This document shows, piece by piece, positions 8,992-19,100 of a stretch of 64,000 nt of DNA. The notes beneath the pieces are model-generated. The model was not told the DNA's origin and searched no databases. It saw only the letters and a list, made by a program, of their open reading frames with translations. The DNA comes from Kordia sp. TARA_039_SRF. Lineage in GTDB: Bacteria; Bacteroidota; Bacteroidia; Flavobacteriales; Flavobacteriaceae. The stretch spans positions 124,001 to 188,000 of the forward strand of contig SMNH02000001.1 in NCBI GenBank assembly GCA_006383075.2, in the 5' to 3' direction. Every line of letters begins with the position of its first letter. The stretch's first letter is position 1. Both the position numbers and the translations under genes were made by a program.

Positions 8992-9204
8992 ATGAAAAAA
9001 CATATCCACTTTCCTGAGCTATCCAAAACAAGAATTTGGAGTTTTAACAACATGTATGTGAGCGATAAAAATTCGAATGATAGACACAGTTGCGATAAAA
9101 AAACCTGTGACAAGCAAACTTGTGTATATACTTGTAAAAACACATGTGAAACTTGTGAAAATACGCATTGTCCAGGAAATACAGAGAAAGTTTGCTGTGC
9201 GTAA
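8992..9204 (+). CDS. Cys/Thr-rich small peptide, possible RiPP precursor
   Basis: 70 residues. The first ~33 are free of Cys and basic/polar (MKKHIHFPELSKTRIWSFNN...). The last 37 hold nine Cys at 34, 39, 44, 48, 52, 55, 60, 68 and 69, five of them as Thr-Cys. The core contains VYTCKNTCETC, very like VYTCHDTC in the peptide encoded next door (9318). A leader/core split with Thr preceding Cys is what a lanthipeptide-like or other Cys-modified peptide looks like; a metal-binding peptide is an alternative. The N-terminus lacks the K-K-x-N-L leader of its neighbour. No modifying enzyme or transporter is adjacent. Confidence 0.6.
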   Translation: MKKHIHFPELSKTRIWSFNNMYVSDKNSNDRHSCDKKTCDKQTCVYTCKNTCETCENTHCPGNTEKVCCA

Positions 9205-9269
9205 TAAAATCTTTTTTAAAGTACATTTTATGCTATTCATGTGTTTTTATATTCATAATCAGTGCTTTT

Positions 9270-9277
9270 TACCTTTG
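9270..9277 (+). promoter_or_regulatory. -7 element of the second peptide gene
   Basis: TACCTTTG fits TAnnTTTG exactly and sits 40 nt before the ATG at 9318. No clear -33 TTG was found, so this is tentative. It suggests that the second peptide gene is transcribed on its own. Confidence 0.4.
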
Positions 9278-9317
9278 CTTTTGTAACTTTAAGAATTAAC
9301 CAAAAACTTTTACATTA

Positions 9318-9487
9318 TGAAAAAAAGAAATTTAAAAAATTTACAACTGCGTAAAAAAGTAATTAGTAGTTTAAAGGAAGAAGCTTTAAAAGGGCAATTT
9401 AGAAGAGGTTCTGACAATCCAGATTGTAGTGGTGATACCGCAATTGTATATACTTGTCATGATACATGTCATAAACAAGAAGAGTAA
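9318..9487 (+). CDS. Lanthipeptide-like precursor with K-K-x-N-L leader; frame uncertain
   Basis: From the ATG at 9318 the reading is MKKRNLKNLQLRKK, then VISSLKEEALKGQFRRG and a core ending VYTCHDTCHKQEE, about 56 residues in total. The leader matches the class I lanthipeptide-like precursor pattern of Bacteroidota and the 19427-19732 gene (KKKNLIKKLQLKK). The core has three Cys and shares VYTCxxTC with the peptide upstream. By the coordinate ruler, the ATG and the stop at 9485-9487 are 170 nt apart, so one base is missing for a continuous frame. The A-run at about 9354-9358 is the likely place. Either the gene carries a real one-base deletion, or there is an error in the sequence or in my count. 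A strong terminator follows. Confidence 0.55.
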
Positions 9488-9499
9488 AAAGTAAGATAC

Positions 9500-9531
9500 A
9501 AAACAAGCGAGTTGAACGACTCGCTTGTTTT
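9500..9531. terminator. Bidirectional terminator between peptide gene and hydrolase
   Basis: Perfect 13-bp stem AAAACAAGCGAGT / ACTCGCTTGTTTT with loop TGAACG. It ends the peptide transcript (+) and overlaps the 3' end of the minus-strand hydrolase, so it can serve both strands. Confidence 0.85.
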
Positions 9532-10378
9532 ATGCTTTGATAAACTCGATTGTAGTTTGTACGACTTCTGCTAAGTCGTTTGGCAATTCTGTTTTTTTCC
9601 ACGGATGATGTGCACCAAAAACATGATTGCCATTTTCAATAAGATATAACTCACTTTTTGGATTCCACGTGTGTAAATTTTTAGCTTCTTCAACTGAAAC
9701 TGCGGCATCTGTTGTTCCGTGAATAATTAAGTGTGGAATTTGTATTTTTTTTGTTGCGCGTTCAATATTTAAACGATTAGAATTCTCTTGAAAATCCTCA
9801 AAAAACTGGTAATAATGTGGCATTTCTTGCTTTGTTCTGCCATTGATGACATGATATTCGCCTGAATTTTTCCAAGCTTCCAACGCTTCTCCTTGCGGGA
9901 ATCGTGATGCGTAATCGGAAACGCCAGCCCAAGAAATTACCTTGGAAATATTTGTTGCTTCTGAAGCTTTTATCGTAACAATTCCGCCGCCGCGAGAATG
10001 TCCAATAAGTGAAATAGCGTGCGAATCAATTTCTGATGAAAATTCAAAGTCAGCTTTCGTTACATCATCCAACACATATTGCAAATCGTTCAACTCCTTG
10101 GTATAATTATTTTCTCCAAACGCTTCCAAATCGGGAAAATCGATAGGTTGTTCCATCGTTCCGCCGTTGTGTGAAAAATTGAATTTTACAAAGAAAAACC
10201 CCGCTTCTGCAAATGCTTCTGCCACCAAATTCCACGCGCCCCAATCTTTAAAACCTTTGTAACCATGACAAAAAACGACCAAAGGCTTCGGCTGATTGTT
10301 CTTTTTGAAAAAATAATCAATCAGTATGTTTTTATCGGTTGAGCGCGTTAAAATGTTGTTTGTAAGCTTCTGCATCAT
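9530..10378 (-). CDS. Alpha/beta hydrolase (dienelactone-hydrolase-like)
   Basis: About 282 residues from MMQKLTNNIL (10378); a longer in-frame start at 10420 lies inside the upstream nuclease gene and is less likely. The fold is marked by LVVFCHGYKGFKDWGAWN, the nucleophile elbow LIGHSRGGGIV (G-x-S-x-G), a likely acid in HGTTDAAVSVEEA and the histidine in IENGNHVFGA. Such enzymes hydrolyse small esters or act as acyl hydrolases or peptidases; the substrate is not readable. There is no signal peptide, so it is cytosolic. The ATG lies 2 nt after the TAA of the AddB-like gene, so it is the last gene of that transcript. Confidence 0.82.
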   Translation of the reverse strand: MMQKLTNNILTRSTDKNILIDYFFKKNNQPKPLVVFCHGYKGFKDWGAWNLVAEAFAEAGFFFVKFNFSHNGGTMEQPIDFPDLEAFGENNYTKELNDLQYVLDDVTKADFEFSSEIDSHAISLIGHSRGGGIVTIKASEATNISKVISWAGVSDYASRFPQGEALEAWKNSGEYHVINGRTKQEMPHYYQFFEDFQENSNRLNIERATKKIQIPHLIIHGTTDAAVSVEEAKNLHTWNPKSELYLIENGNHVFGAHHPWKKTELPNDLAEVVQTTIEFIKA

Positions 10379-10380
10379 AT

Positions 10381-13146
10381 TTATACTTCTTTTTCTGTGA
10401 ATGGAATGTCCAAATTGCAAATTTCGAGAATGAGTTGTTTGAGTTCTACCAAGAAATCATCGAGCGTTTCAGTGGTTACCAATTGATTTTTGTTACGCGC
10501 TCTGGCTGAAGTTTTCGTTCCGAATTTTAAAAATCCACTTTGTAAATTTTTAAACGAAATAATGCCTGCTTCCGTATCGCTTGAAAATCCTTGTTGTTGG
10601 TAAATCATGTACGCATACGCCAATACTTGAAAGCTTTTGCTGAATTTATAATCTTGCGTAAGCAAATCCCAATCGACAATTTCCACATCGCCTTGCAACA
10701 CTTTTCCTGTTTTATAATCGATAATTCGCAGCACGCCATCCAATTCGTCTACACGATCTACTTTTCCGCCAATATATACAGGGAAATCTAGTTCTGGAAT
10801 TTCCACTTTTGCTTGCAAAGTCTGCTCTATTTGTAGAATTCGCAATATTTTTCCGCTTTTTAGCGTTTGCAATTCTTGTTGTAAAAAGTTGGTTACGTAG
10901 CGTTTGGCAACATTGAAAATGATGAGGTTTTTTCCGCGATGAATGGTGCCTTCTCCGTAGGTTTTCTTAAAGTTTTTTATCACCAATTCTTCCACTTTTG
11001 CAAACATCGCTTTGATGTCTTTGGAGGTAATTGTTTTTCCTTCAAACGGTTTGTATAACAATTCGAGCGTGTCGTGTACAACCGTTCCGAGCGTATTGGC
11101 AGCCACCGTTTCTTCTACCGCTTCGTATTCGTTGATTCCTAGAATTTTTTGGTAATAAAAATCAATCGGATTTCGAATGTAAGATGTCAGCGCCGATGGT
11201 GAAAATCCTTTGTTGGCAATATCTTTCAGTCGTTCCATCACAGAAGCTTCTTTTTTCACAACTTGCATTGCGTGTTCAATTTTGGGCACTTTAGGCGTCA
11301 CTACATGTTGCGTTACGGTGTGATTTGGCAAAGCATATGTTTCCAACTGCATTAAAAATCGACTTCGCTCGCCACCGCTGAGTCCTTCAGCTTCCGTATT
11401 GTAGAGTAAAAACACGTTTTCAGCTCTGTGTAGCAATCGGTAGAAGTGATAGGTATAAATGGCGTCTTTTTCTTTGTAAGTTGGCAGCTTGAACTGCTTT
11501 TTTAAGTCAAACGGAATAAACGAATTGTTGCTTTTTCCCGACGGTAAAATTCCTTCATTAACAGACGATAAAATCACGGTTTTGAAATCGAGTACACGTG
11601 TTTCCAACATTCCCATCAACTGCAAGCCTTGTAGCGGTTCTCCTTTAAAATCGAGCGTTTCCGTGCTGATGATTTCCTTGTACAATGCTAGTAAAGACTT
11701 AATATCTGTGATGTGATTGTGCTGTTTGGTCAACAATTGTAATTGATTGAAAACTTCATTGAAACGATATAAATATTCCAACGCCAATAAGTGTTGCTCG
11801 CGTTCTTCAATCAATGCTGCTTTTAAATGTCGAATGAGTGTTATACAATTCTTAATGGCGATTTTTGGTTTATCATTCCAATAGGTAAATAACAATTGTG
11901 CAATTTCCTGAGTTTCTTTCGGAAAACGTGCTACAATGACTTCGGTTGAAACATAAATAATATTATTAGATTGTATATACTCAATGATATCCGCAGCAAT
12001 ATTTTGGTCTTTTTGTTGAAATAACGGACGCAAATTGGTGTCCGACAACACATTGATGATGTTTTTATAGTAAAACGCATCATTTCTGTGATGCTCTTGC
12101 AGTAAATAAAGGTTGTTAAATGTTGTTGCCAATGGAATGTCTTTCAGCGGAAATCCCATCGTAATGTTGAGGCGTTCAATTTCTTGAGGAAGCGAATTTA
12201 GGCAGGGAATAAGCAGTTGTTCATCGCCCAAAACTACCGCAACATCTTGAAGCGTTTCGTCTTCTTGTTGTAATTTTTGAAGAATTTCTCCAATATATTT
12301 TGCTTGCGTAATGTTTTTAGGAACGCCGATAATTTCAATATTTTTTTCGGATGAGAAATTATCGGCAATCCAAGAAAAATCATGCTTCTGAAAATACTTC
12401 CACTCATAGCGATGACGACGTAAAAACAAGCTTGCATCGTGTTCTGGATCATCAAAAAAGACGTGGTCGGTATCCCATAAAATTTCTGCCAATCCAACTT
12501 CCAAAAACTCTTGAATGATTTTTTCTTCAGCAGTATTAAGTGCATTGAAACCGATAAAATAGTGTTTTTTGTCTTCGTTTTTCTGCAAATAAAACTCCAA
12601 ACTATCAACGGCTTCTCTATAAACAAGTCCTTGATAGGCAATTCCTTTTTGGGTAATTTTTTCTGTCAACGCATCATAATAATGCTCCAATTTATCCCAA
12701 AACTTTAAGTAATTATTCATTAAATCGCTCGGTTCTTTGTCTGGCGACCATTGTTGAATTCGCTGAATAGCACTTAAATAATTAAAAATTTCTTTGTGAT
12801 TGATGAGGTAGCGATCAATTTCATTAAAATCTTGCAGCAGTATTTGCGCCCATTTGGAAAAAGAATCAAACGGTTCTTGCGCATCTTTGGGAGTTAATTC
12901 TTTATAAATACTGTAAAATTCAAAAAGTAATTCTGTATTACTTACGGAAGTATAACCTGAAATTTGCTCTACCAATTCTTCGATACTTACAATATCAGGC
13001 GCAAAGGAAGTTTGTTGAATTTGTTGAGAAAGCTCATGTTTTAAGAAGACACCAGCTCTTTTGCTTGGCAATACTAACGTGAGATTGCTAATATTGGTAT
13101 TTGAATTTAAAATATATTCAACAACATGCGACAGGAATGACTTCAT
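10381..13146 (-). CDS. PD-(D/E)XK nuclease family protein, AddB-like
   Basis: 921 residues, the size of the AddB subunit of AddAB helicase-nucleases in Bacteroidota. The N-terminus (TLVLPSKRAGVFLKHEL) resembles an inactivated UvrD-like helicase domain, and the middle has VILSSVNEGILPSGKS, typical of AddB/RexB. The C-terminal RecB-type nuclease domain is marked by SPSALTSYIRNPIDFYYQKI and by VDELDGVLRIIDYKTGKV (D...DYK). The Cys found in the FeS-cluster AddB form (S-x-x-x-x-Y-x-x-C-P) is Asn here. The partner AddA-like gene is at 16169, separated by ompA-like and kbl genes. Role: processing of double-strand breaks for recombination repair. Confidence 0.82.
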   Translation of the reverse strand: MKSFLSHVVEYILNSNTNISNLTLVLPSKRAGVFLKHELSQQIQQTSFAPDIVSIEELVEQISGYTSVSNTELLFEFYSIYKELTPKDAQEPFDSFSKWAQILLQDFNEIDRYLINHKEIFNYLSAIQRIQQWSPDKEPSDLMNNYLKFWDKLEHYYDALTEKITQKGIAYQGLVYREAVDSLEFYLQKNEDKKHYFIGFNALNTAEEKIIQEFLEVGLAEILWDTDHVFFDDPEHDASLFLRRHRYEWKYFQKHDFSWIADNFSSEKNIEIIGVPKNITQAKYIGEILQKLQQEDETLQDVAVVLGDEQLLIPCLNSLPQEIERLNITMGFPLKDIPLATTFNNLYLLQEHHRNDAFYYKNIINVLSDTNLRPLFQQKDQNIAADIIEYIQSNNIIYVSTEVIVARFPKETQEIAQLLFTYWNDKPKIAIKNCITLIRHLKAALIEEREQHLLALEYLYRFNEVFNQLQLLTKQHNHITDIKSLLALYKEIISTETLDFKGEPLQGLQLMGMLETRVLDFKTVILSSVNEGILPSGKSNNSFIPFDLKKQFKLPTYKEKDAIYTYHFYRLLHRAENVFLLYNTEAEGLSGGERSRFLMQLETYALPNHTVTQHVVTPKVPKIEHAMQVVKKEASVMERLKDIANKGFSPSALTSYIRNPIDFYYQKILGINEYEAVEETVAANTLGTVVHDTLELLYKPFEGKTITSKDIKAMFAKVEELVIKNFKKTYGEGTIHRGKNLIIFNVAKRYVTNFLQQELQTLKSGKILRILQIEQTLQAKVEIPELDFPVYIGGKVDRVDELDGVLRIIDYKTGKVLQGDVEIVDWDLLTQDYKFSKSFQVLAYAYMIYQQQGFSSDTEAGIISFKNLQSGFLKFGTKTSARARNKNQLVTTETLDDFLVELKQLILEICNLDIPFTEKEV

Positions 13147-13161
13147 GTTGTAAAAATAAAA

Positions 13162-13187
13162 AAACGCCTCGATATTTCGAGGCGTTT
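13162..13187 (-). terminator. Terminator of the OmpA-like gene
   Basis: 11-bp perfect stem AAACGCCTCGA / TCGAGGCGTTT with a 4-nt loop, followed on the minus strand by a T-rich run. It lies 26 nt after the OmpA stop and 15 nt before the AddB-like start, so the AddB-like gene needs its own promoter or read-through. Confidence 0.85.
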
Positions 13188-13213
13188 CTTATAATGTTAT
13201 GTGAGTTTGAAAA

Positions 13214-14506
13214 TTAGTTTCTAACTAATTTGATTTCTACTCTTCTGTTTTGAGCTCTTCCTGATCTAGTTTTGTTAGATGCAATTGGCTCTCTTTCACC
13301 GTATCCGATAGAAGTAAACTTGTTAGGTAACTTAGACTCTAAGTAAGTTTTAACTGCATTAGCTCTCTTTTCAGATAATTTTTGGTTTAATTTTTCAGAA
13401 CCTACGCTATCAGTATGTCCACCGATAGTGAATTCTTCTTTAGGGAAACCTTTCAATAACTCAACAATTTTGTTTAAGATTTCGTAAGTTTCTTGCTTGA
13501 AAGAATCTTTTCCAGAGTTGAAGTATACTGTTCTAGCTAAGTTGTCTAACTCAGTGATTTCAGTAACCGTCATTCTTGCGATTGGAGGACATCCGTCATT
13601 TTCAGCAACACCAGCTACTTCTGGACATCTGTCATCTTTGTCTAATACTCCGTCACCATCTTTATCAGTCCATGGGCATCCTTTGTTTGCAGATGGACCA
13701 GCTTCGTTAGGACAATTATCTTTAGCATCAGCAATTCCATCACTATCAGCATCAGGACATCCATTTAATGCAGCTAAACCTGCAGTATCAGGACAGTCAT
13801 CTTTACTATCAGCAATTCCGTCACCGTCACTATCAGGACATCCGTTGAATTCTGGTAAACCTTTTACGTCTGGACAAGCATCGTCTTTGTCATAAATTCC
13901 ATCTTCATCAGTATCTTTTCCACCAAATTTGATAGCGATACCAGCTAAGTGTTGGAAGTGAGGAGCTAAATAATCCTCAAATGAGTGCTTGTACGTAGTT
14001 TGAAAGTTTAATGCGATATTGTCAGAAAACCAGTAGTTAAGACCTAAACCTCCGTTTACAGTACCTGCTCCGATATCGTCAACCCACGTGTAACCACCAC
14101 CAACTTCTACATAAGGATCAAATTTTCCTAAGTCAACTAATTCGTTGATGTTGTACTTGATAAGTGCGTCGAAACCGTAGTATGTTAAATCTTCTACTTT
14201 TTGTGTTCCAAACTTCTCAATTCTATTAACAGAACCTCTTGCTCCTACAGAAAATCCGTCTCCAACATATTTAGAAACGCTAATTGCTGAAAGTGTTGGT
14301 AGGATGTTCCAGTGGTCTCCAACGTTGAAATATTCGTCGAACCACTTCCCTGTAACTCCTGCTGCTTCCATATCATTTGTTGGATAGAAGTCAACAGCAT
14401 TAACGCTAACGTTAATCTGCCAAGGATTATTTGAGTCTTGAGCTTTTACGTTGCTGAATCCTACTACAAGCAACAAAGCAACTAAAAATCTGCTAAGATG
14501 TTTCAT
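13214..14506 (-). CDS. OmpA-family outer membrane protein with TSP3 repeats
   Basis: 430 residues. A Sec signal peptide (MKHLSRFLVALLLVVGFSNVKAQ) is followed by a ~190-residue beta-barrel, then a calcium-binding type-3-thrombospondin stretch with repeated DxDxDG units (DTDEDGIYDKDDACP, DSDGDGIADSKDDCP and more, about five), and a C-terminal OmpA peptidoglycan-binding domain with FTIGGHTDSVGS and LNQKLSEKRANAVKTYL. It anchors the outer membrane to peptidoglycan and is usually abundant. Its terminator and well-formed promoter fit strong independent expression. It has no role in the AddAB genes around it. Confidence 0.93.
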   Translation of the reverse strand: MKHLSRFLVALLLVVGFSNVKAQDSNNPWQINVSVNAVDFYPTNDMEAAGVTGKWFDEYFNVGDHWNILPTLSAISVSKYVGDGFSVGARGSVNRIEKFGTQKVEDLTYYGFDALIKYNINELVDLGKFDPYVEVGGGYTWVDDIGAGTVNGGLGLNYWFSDNIALNFQTTYKHSFEDYLAPHFQHLAGIAIKFGGKDTDEDGIYDKDDACPDVKGLPEFNGCPDSDGDGIADSKDDCPDTAGLAALNGCPDADSDGIADAKDNCPNEAGPSANKGCPWTDKDGDGVLDKDDRCPEVAGVAENDGCPPIARMTVTEITELDNLARTVYFNSGKDSFKQETYEILNKIVELLKGFPKEEFTIGGHTDSVGSEKLNQKLSEKRANAVKTYLESKLPNKFTSIGYGEREPIASNKTRSGRAQNRRVEIKLVRN

Positions 14507-14542
14507 GTTTTAATTATTTAATTTTAAGTGTTAATTAAAGGA

Positions 14543-14572
14543 CAAATGTAAGTTGTTAATACTTATTAACAA
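14543..14572 (-). promoter_or_regulatory. Promoter of the OmpA-like gene
   Basis: On the minus strand, TACATTTG (14550-14543) matches TAnnTTTG, with TTG (14572-14570) 19 nt upstream as the -33 element. This is the canonical Bacteroidota spacing. A second TAnnTTTG (TATATTTG) lies just upstream. Confidence 0.65.
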
Positions 14573-14627
14573 AGACAAATATATTAATTTTTTTAGAATC
14601 CATTAAGAAATATGCATATTTAAACTT

Positions 14628-15821
14628 TTAAATCACATTTAATTCTTTCCCAATTTCGGTAAAAGCAGCAATTGCTTTATCCAAATGTTCTTTGGTATGT
14701 GCTGCTGAAAGCTGTACGCGTATTCTAGCTTTTTCTTTTGGAACTACAGGATAGAAGAATCCAATTACATAAATTCCTTTTTCCAATAATTTGTCAGCCA
14801 TGATTTGCGATAACTTGGCATCATACAACATCACAGGCACAATTGCAGAGTCGCCATCAACAATATCAAAACCTGCATTTTTGATTCCTTTTTTGAAATA
14901 TTCGGTATTGTCCATAAGCTTATCACGCAAGGTTGTATCGTTTTCCAACATTTCAAATACTTTGATAGAAGCTCCTACAATAGCAGGTGCTAGTGAGTTG
15001 GAAAATAAATACGGTCGTGAACGCTGACGCAATATTTCAATGATTTCTTTTTTTCCTGTTGTATAACCGCCCATGGCGCCGCCCATCGCTTTTCCAAGTG
15101 TTCCTGTAATGATGTCAATTTTTCCCATTACATTTTTATCTTCCAGCGTTCCGCGTCCCGTTTCGCCGATAAATCCTGTGGCGTGGCATTCGTCAATCAT
15201 TACCATAGCGTCGTATTTTTCCGCCAAAGCGACAATTTCATCCAACGGAGCTACCAATCCGTCCATAGAGAAAACACCGTCGGTCACTACAATTTTAAAT
15301 CGTGCACCATCGGCATTGGCTTGTTGCAATTGCTTCTCCAAGTCTGCCATGTCATTGTTTTGATAACGATAACGCGCCGCTTTACACAAACGCACACCGT
15401 CAATAATAGAGGCATGGTTGAGCGAATCGGAAATGATTGCATCTTCTTTTGTGAGTAAAGGTTCAAAAACACCGCCGTTTGCATCAAACGCTGCAGCATA
15501 TAATATGGTGTCTTCAGTTCCGTAGAAGTCTGCGATTTTTTGTTCTAATTTTTTGTGAATATCCTGCGTTCCGCAAATAAATCGTACTGAAGACATTCCA
15601 AAACCGTGCGTATCCATCGTGTCTTTGGCAGCTTGAATTACTTCCGGATGCGACGATAATCCCAAATAATTATTCGCACAAAAATTAATAACCGTTTCAC
15701 CAGTATTGATAGTAATTTCCGCTCCTTGCGCAGAGGTAATGATACGTTCTTTTTTATAAAGTCCAGCTTCTTCTATTTCTTGAAGCTCTTTTTGTAAGTG
15801 TTGTTGTATGCTTCCGTACAT
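14628..15821 (-). CDS. kbl: Glycine C-acetyltransferase (2-amino-3-ketobutyrate CoA ligase)
   Basis: 397 residues, the usual Kbl length. It joins glycine and acetyl-CoA to 2-amino-3-ketobutyrate, or works in reverse in threonine breakdown, using PLP. Seen: [52 protein letters not shown] and [16 protein letters not shown], in which Lys244 is the Schiff-base lysine. These are close to E. coli Kbl and distinguish it from serine palmitoyltransferase and BioF relatives. No threonine dehydrogenase gene is adjacent. Confidence 0.93.
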   Translation of the reverse strand: MYGSIQQHLQKELQEIEEAGLYKKERIITSAQGAEITINTGETVINFCANNYLGLSSHPEVIQAAKDTMDTHGFGMSSVRFICGTQDIHKKLEQKIADFYGTEDTILYAAAFDANGGVFEPLLTKEDAIISDSLNHASIIDGVRLCKAARYRYQNNDMADLEKQLQQANADGARFKIVVTDGVFSMDGLVAPLDEIVALAEKYDAMVMIDECHATGFIGETGRGTLEDKNVMGKIDIITGTLGKAMGGAMGGYTTGKKEIIEILRQRSRPYLFSNSLAPAIVGASIKVFEMLENDTTLRDKLMDNTEYFKKGIKNAGFDIVDGDSAIVPVMLYDAKLSQIMADKLLEKGIYVIGFFYPVVPKEKARIRVQLSAAHTKEHLDKAIAAFTEIGKELNVI

Positions 15822-16168
15822 GTTTTGTTAGTTATGTAAGTTTGATTCAAATAAAATTTTAATTATCAAAATAACAGTCGTGTAAAGAGCTGATATTTAG
15901 ATTCATATTTTCATTTTAGTTCATTTTGTTCCTATTTTTAGTTAATAGGTATTCATGAATCTTCGATTTCTTTGCTTGCCCAACATTTCGACTGCGCTCA
16001 ATGTGACACTGGAAAATAAAAATACTTTTTCTAATTTTTTGGTAAACTTCTGTTGAGTTTCCACAAAAATAACGACGATTTTTGAGTTTTGCACGGTTTA
16101 TATTGAATTTATCGTAACAATCGTGTCTTTTTCGGGTTGATTTTTAGGATATTTTCAAAATCATCGCA
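15822..16168. other. 347-bp intergenic region
   Basis: No gene or strong terminator seen. Near 15983-16004 there is the flavobacterial intergenic word ACATTTCGACTGCGCTCAAT, whose ends (ACATT / AATGT) can pair. Confidence 0.5.
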
Positions 16169-19100
16169 TCACACGTACTTCACAATGATTTCTTCGTTGA
16201 TGTATAATAGTATTTTTTTGGTGACGGAAAAGCCCATTTCGGTCAACGTGTCTGCATATTCGTATATTTTTTCAACATAAAACGGATCGTGCATTCCTGT
16301 TTTATAATCTATAATCACCGTTTCGCCGTTGGGATTGACCACAATTCTGTCAGGACGCAAAATTTTTCCAGCTTTGGAAATGATGTCTTTTTCGTTGTAA
16401 ACCGTAGTATCTTGATGAAAATAACTGCTAATTTCTGGATGATTCACAACATCACCAATACTTTCTTCCAGCCTTTCGCGCTGTTGTTCGTCAATAATTC
16501 CTTTGTGAATGTATTCATCCAACACAAATTCCACATCTGACGGATATTTTATCTGTGCCAACACATCGTGCATTAAATTTCCTTTTTCAATTGCCGCTTC
16601 TTGCGACGTATCCCACAACAATCCTTGTTTGGTCATTAAATGTAAGTTGTGCTCTTCTTTGGCAGTGCTGATAAATCCTTTTTGGACTTCTGTTTGAATG
16701 GTTTCCTGTATTTCCGCTTTCGCAAGATTTTCCTCAACAGTGCCAAACGAGTATTGCAATAGTTCATCGTTCCAGCGTTCTTTTGTCTTAAGATAGTTGA
16801 TAAACATGCCCGAAAATGTCTGTAAACGCTCATTTCTGTTGCGGTCAACATCTTTTTTGGCAATAACGTGCAATTGCTGTACAGGTCGCGTAAAAGCCAC
16901 GTACAGAATGTTAAAATTGTCCAACTCCAACTGCGATTGTCGTTCTGCATACAGCATTTCGCCCAATTCGCCGTATTCTTGAATGGAGCTGTTTAAGTTC
17001 AAATACGCTTCTTCAAAACCGTTAAAATCATCTTGATTGATGGGAAACCAAATTTTTGGCTCTACTTCTTTGTAAATATCCGTATTGGCAAATGGAAAAA
17101 TTACCACAGGAAACTCCAAACCTTTCGATTTGTGAATTGTCATGATTTGCACCGCATTTTCTGAACCCGAAGCCATGATGCTCAAATGATTTTTTTTCTT
17201 TTCCCAGTGTTCTAAAAAGCCAGCAAAGCCGAGTTGTTTCTTTTGTGTGTATTCCAATACAAAATCTAAAAAGAATTGAATATACGCGTCCGATTCATCG
17301 GTTAGTTGAAAAGCGCGCACGCAATATTCCACCGCTTCATACAACGATAATTGCAAGAAATAGGTAAAATCGAAATCAAAGTCGATCAAGGCTTCAAAGA
17401 GTTCCTCAGGTGCCAGCGCGACATAGGTTTTTAAGAAAGTATGCTTTTGTGGTAGTTGCAGTTTTTCAGTCGCCAAATAGTTTAATAAATGCAGCTTGAC
17501 TTCATTATTTTTCGGCTGTATCGCCAATTGTAAGACATCGGTGATAAATTGAACTTCCTGTGAGCGCTTGATTAGTAAAGTTTCCGACGAAATGATAGGA
17601 ATTTCTTTTGAAGACAACTCATCTGCAATGGCAATTCCTTCGCTTTTACGGCGCGTGAGTACGCAAATATCTTTATACGTAAAACCTTTTTGGAGCAATT
17701 CTTCAATTTTGGTGATGACTTTTTCAGGAATGACTTCAAATTCTTCTTCTACCGAATTGGCTTCTACAAAATCGAAGCTGACCAAACCACCTTTTTTGTT
17801 GTTGGTTTCTTGTGTACTGCCGTTTTTGTAAATGTCTTTAAATTCTTCTTGATGAAAAAACTGCGAAATATGTTGAAAGAAATCGTTGTTAAAATTGATG
17901 ATTTCGTCAAAACTGCGATAGTTTCTCGGAAGATTCTCTGTTTTTTTCTCTACAAAAAAAGGATTCGTGTCTGCGTTCAATCCGATGAATTGCTCTGCTT
18001 TTCCGCCGCGCCAGCGGTAAATAGACTGTTTGGCGTCGCCCACAATGGTCAACGAACCGCTTTTTGCACCCAAGGCTTCGGTTTGTAATTTATTGGCAAT
18101 GAGCGGAATTAAATTTTGCCATTGCATTTCAGACGTATCTTGAAATTCGTCAATAAAATAATGCTTGTATTTTTCGCCCAAACGCTCGTAAATAAAAGGC
18201 GCAGGTTCATCTTTGATGGTTTCGCTGATTAAGGTATTGAATTCGGAAATCAACAATAAATTTTGTTCTTCCTTAATGGTTTCCAGCTCTTGCTGAATGG
18301 CGTTTAGTACCGAAAGCGGCGTGATGTTTTTATAGAAATTTTTTAAAAAACTGAGTTCGTACACATTTTGCTTGCAACTGTAATACAATTCCGTGAGTTG
18401 CGGCAGCAAACCATCAATGGTGGCAGCTTTGTCAGCATCGAGTGTTTTTTTGTACACAGCTCCGTCCGCTAAATTTTCTGCTAATTTATTTCCGTAGAGA
18501 CTTTTTTCGTTAAAGTCTTTTTCGGCAATTTTTTTAAAGTGATTGGGAAGTGTTTTGCGTAAAAAATCTTCGAATTCCAATCCTGCGTTGTTCAATAAAT
18601 CTAAAACACTTTGTCCAGCGTTGGAAAGTTCGTTGGAAATGGTGTCTATTTTTTGTTGTAAAATTTCTTTTAAAGCTTTAAAATCTTCTAGCGTCTTATT
18701 TTTTAGCTTCCGCAGATGTGGCTTTTCGTTTTCGTTTAAAAGCAACTTTGCAATTTTATTCAAATCGAACGCAATGTCCCAACTTTTGTCATCATCAGCT
18801 TTTTCAAGCGCATATGCTATCAACACATCAGAAATAAGTTGGTCTTCGCCTGCTTTTGAGATTAATTGATCAACTGCTTCATTAAGTAATGCGTCCGTGT
18901 CCAATTCCACTTCAAAGTTCAATGGAAGTTTCAAATCGTACGCAAAAGTTCGGATAACGCTGTGTGTAAATTTATCAATCGTAGCGACTTCAAAAAACGC
19001 GTAGTTGTGCAAAATGCTTTTCAGCACTTCTTTGGCTTTTTGCTGCAATTGCGCAGGATGCAATTTTAAATCGCTTGCCAATTCTTGAAACATCGGTGAA

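Noticed and set aside
13497..13895. Ser/Pro-rich open frame antisense to the OmpA-like gene
   Set aside because: It is the reverse of the TSP3 repeat region; its regular composition comes from the DxDxDG codons on the other strand.
13600..13900. Regularly spaced similar DNA segments that could suggest a repeat array
   Set aside because: They encode the calcium-binding TSP3 repeats of the OmpA-like protein; there are no CRISPR-type spacers or identical repeats.
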